Below, one piece after another: positions 62,168 through 64,000 of a stretch of 64,000 nucleotides of DNA (position 1 is its first letter; every line of letters starts with the position of its first letter). This DNA comes from Thermoguttaceae bacterium (GTDB lineage Bacteria; Planctomycetota; Planctomycetia; Pirellulales; Thermoguttaceae), in the NCBI GenBank assembly GCA_017407125.1, contig JAFQXE010000031.1:1-64000 (forward strand), given 5' to 3'. The notes under the pieces are model-generated. The model was not told where the DNA came from, searched no databases, and saw only the letters and a list, made by a program, of their open reading frames with translations. Both the position numbers and the translations under genes were made by a program.

Positions 62168-63223
62168 ATGAGTTTCCTGTTCAACTTCTGGAAAAAGAAG
62201 AAGATTCTGCCGGACGTCGCTATTTTCGAGATAACGTTTCGCTGTCCGTATCGGTGTCCGTTTTGCTATTGTCCGTGGGAGAATGCGTCCGCCGGCGAGT
62301 ACCCGCGCAGCGAGCTGTCGACCGGGGAACTCAAAGACGCCCTAAAAATGCTCAAATCCTGCGGCGTCGGTCAGGTAACGTTTAGCGGCGGCGAGCCGAC
62401 GTCGCGCAGCGATTTCCGGGAGATTCTTCTCTATACGCGGCGAGAGCTGAAACTGAAAGTCGGGATCATTTCCAACGGCTATTTAATCGACGAAGATTTT
62501 CTGGATTTCATCCGCCCGCTGAAAATTTTGCTGTCGCTGTCCGTACCGGGTATTAAAACCTATCAGCAGACGACGGGGATTGACGGGGCGAATCATACAT
62601 TGGAACTGTTTCGTCAAGCGAAAGCGCGGCGCATTCGCACCTGCGCCAATATAACCGTCTCCAGGACGAATTTGCCGGAACTGTACGAGAACATCGCGTA
62701 CCCGTTAATCAACGGGGCGAACTACGTTCTGATTAACCGGTTCATGCCGGGCGGGCGCGGAATGAGCCATCAGGATTTGCTTCTCAACGGGGAAGAGCTC
62801 AACGAGCTGTTCGATACGGCGGAAGAGGTTCTGGCGCGAGCCGGCAAAAAGGGATATATCGGGACGGAACTGCCCTACTGCGCGATTAAGAACCCGAAAA
62901 AATACCGGTATTTGTCGATTGCGTCGACGTGCAGCGCGGCAAAGCATTTTTGCGCTTTAGACCCCAACGGCTATTTGAAAGTCTGCAACCATTCCCCCAC
63001 GACGCTGTGCCGCTGGGACGAAATCCCCAACGTCATTCCCCAGCATCCCTACTGGCAGAGGTTTATCAAATCCGACTACATCCCGGCAATCTGCGCCGGC
63101 TGCAAGGATTTGTCGCATTGTCACGGCGGCTGCCGGGAAGCGGCTCACGTTTTCGGCGGAGACGTCGCCTCGCCCGACCCCCTGCTGCAAATCGAGCCTT
63201 ATTTGAAAGACCGGCGAAAATAA
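62168..63223 (+). CDS. Radical SAM/SPASM domain protein, candidate maturase
   Basis: Product of 351 residues. The radical SAM cluster motif CPYRCPFC uses Cys26, 30 and 33, and FSGGEPTSRSD is the SAM-binding GGE motif. The C-terminus is a SPASM-type auxiliary cluster domain: TCSAAKHFCALDPNGYLKVC, then CAGCKDLSHC and HGGC, matching C-X2-C-X5-C-X3-C. Such enzymes modify peptides (sactionine, Cys/Tyr decarboxylation, ether or C-C crosslinks) or activate sulfatases. No separate RRE domain is evident. It follows the nine Cys-Tyr genes by 22 bp on the same strand, so it is probably their partner; this is inference. Confidence 0.85.
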   Translation: MSFLFNFWKKKKILPDVAIFEITFRCPYRCPFCYCPWENASAGEYPRSELSTGELKDALKMLKSCGVGQVTFSGGEPTSRSDFREILLYTRRELKLKVGIISNGYLIDEDFLDFIRPLKILLSLSVPGIKTYQQTTGIDGANHTLELFRQAKARRIRTCANITVSRTNLPELYENIAYPLINGANYVLINRFMPGGRGMSHQDLLLNGEELNELFDTAEEVLARAGKKGYIGTELPYCAIKNPKKYRYLSIASTCSAAKHFCALDPNGYLKVCNHSPTTLCRWDEIPNVIPQHPYWQRFIKSDYIPAICAGCKDLSHCHGGCREAAHVFGGDVASPDPLLQIEPYLKDRRK

Positions 63224-63244
63224 TCCCTCCTTATTCCCTTTTTA

Positions 63245-63326
63245 TAAGCTCACGCCAAGTTCGCGAAGTACGCAAAGTTTTAAAGAAAGATAACTTAGCG
63301 GACTTTGCGGACTTTGCGTGAGGCAA
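63245..63326. repeat. CGCAAAG/CTTTGCG-type repeat
   Basis: AAGCTCACGCCAAGTTCGCG on the left and GCGGACTTTGCGTGAGGC on the right form an imperfect palindrome of the family also seen at 24042, 35443, 37383, 38578 and 57597. It separates the radical SAM gene from rtcB. Confidence 0.7.
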
Positions 63327-63364
63327 AACTATTCCCTCTTGGGTTGCGAAAGTAAGATATTTTG

Positions 63365-64000
63365 ATGACAACGCCATTTTTAAAACGAACTGGAATCGCG
63401 ACGGCGGAACTGATTACCGGGAACACGCCGCCGATTACTGTTATTGGAAACGAAGCGATTTGTAACACCTTTGAACCGGACACGATTGCTCAGGCGGTGA
63501 ACGCGCGTCGATGTCCGGGCGTAACAGACCTGGTCTTGAACCCGGACGCTCACGTCGGATACGGCGCGCCGATCGGCTGCGTTCTCCTGTCGCCGTCGCA
63601 CATTTACCCCGGCCCCGTCGGCGTGGACGTCAAATGCTCCATGAGCCTGTTACAGTTCGACGTCCCCACAGCAGACCTGGCGGACAAACGCTTGCGCCGG
63701 GCGATTATCAACGCGATTGAACAGCGAATCACAACCGGGTTCGCGTCGTCAAAGTCCCTGAAAAAAGCCCCGAAGTTTACCGACGAGCAGGCGCGTCAGG
63801 CGATTATCGAAGGCGCGTCGGAAAGCGTCTGCCAGCAGTTGGGAATTCCCTTTGAATGGACGCAGCGGTGTGAGGACTCTCAGCATTTTGCGGAAGACGG
63901 GACGACGGCGACGCTTGAAAAACGCTATGACGAGCTGGTCGCCAGCGGGCTGTTTCGAGACTTGCCTCGTCAGCTGCGGCAGCTGGGAACCTACGGCGGC
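63365..64000 (+). CDS. rtcB: RtcB-family RNA ligase, cut by the window end
   Basis: The first 212 residues are present and the frame is open at the window edge. RtcB joins 2',3'-cyclic phosphate or 3'-phosphate to 5'-OH RNA ends using GTP and Mn2+. The metal motif NPDAHVGYGAPIG is intact and GVDVKCSM corresponds to the usual GVDxGCGM with the Cys ligand kept. LRQLGTYGG at the end is the start of the conserved GGGNHF region. ATG 63365 gives a normal N-terminus. It is separated from the radical SAM gene by a repeat, so it is probably its own unit. Confidence 0.88.
   Translation, partial: MTTPFLKRTGIATAELITGNTPPITVIGNEAICNTFEPDTIAQAVNARRCPGVTDLVLNPDAHVGYGAPIGCVLLSPSHIYPGPVGVDVKCSMSLLQFDVPTADLADKRLRRAIINAIEQRITTGFASSKSLKKAPKFTDEQARQAIIEGASESVCQQLGIPFEWTQRCEDSQHFAEDGTTATLEKRYDELVASGLFRDLPRQLRQLGTYGG

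Noticed and set aside
1..64000. tRNA or rRNA genes
   Set aside because: I saw no cloverleaf with a GGTTCGAATCC-type arm and no rRNA segment; a tRNAscan run would be decisive.

Overview
The window reads as chromosomal DNA of a planctomycete, probably an anaerobic, gut-type member of the Pirellulales/Thermoguttaceae. This rests on family content: a giant surface protein with a LEPR-XLL-like N-terminus, a prepilin-type DUF1559 protein, a DUF1570 putative peptidase, a Tat-exported Gfo/Idh/MocA oxidoreductase, secreted glycan-active enzymes (GH43-like, GH84/GH20-like, GH127), HEAT, LRR and SEL1 proteins, PaaK and an iron-dependent alcohol dehydrogenase. The taxonomic placement is inference. Shine-Dalgarno sequences are often weak or absent, whereas -35/-10 promoters close to consensus are easy to see.

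Layout. 1-2.6 kb: a dispersed repeat and rlmKL. 2.8-15.5 kb: one 4251-residue surface protein on the minus strand. 16-21 kb: TraB-like, DUF1570, LRR, hydrolase and YacP genes. 21.1-23.8 kb: a palindromic repeat element, a GH43-like gene, then a strong promoter and a cobalamin riboswitch in front of a DUF1559 gene. 24.2-25.2 kb: a decayed toxin/immunity-like cassette behind a glycosyltransferase. 25.2-29.8 kb: glycosyltransferase, NUDIX, paaK, a 28-residue basic protein and an alcohol dehydrogenase. 29.9-35.3 kb: an AT-rich island with a candidate structured RNA and two paralogous SEL1 lipoproteins. 35.8-53.7 kb: oxidoreductase, ankyrin-like membrane protein, HEAT protein, hexosaminidase-like enzyme, unknown membrane protein, sodium symporter, DNA glycosylase, OppA-like protein, aldo/keto reductase and GH127. 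53.8-57.3 kb: bioB, bioD and bioA, separated by repeats.

57.7-63.2 kb holds the most unusual locus: nine consecutive small paralogous genes followed at once by a radical SAM/SPASM protein. All nine products share an acidic N-terminal helix motif (core QLDELR or ELEKVK) and carry at least one Cys-Tyr motif ([VITP][TMSL]CY); four carry two. Bodies and leaders look shuffled between paralogues, and three identical-format consensus promoters drive the block. I propose it as a candidate undescribed RiPP-like or protein-maturation system. A truncated rtcB ends the window.

Intergenic DNA is crowded with several families of short palindromic or tandem repeats. One GC-rich family is also found, in frame, inside the linker of rlmKL.
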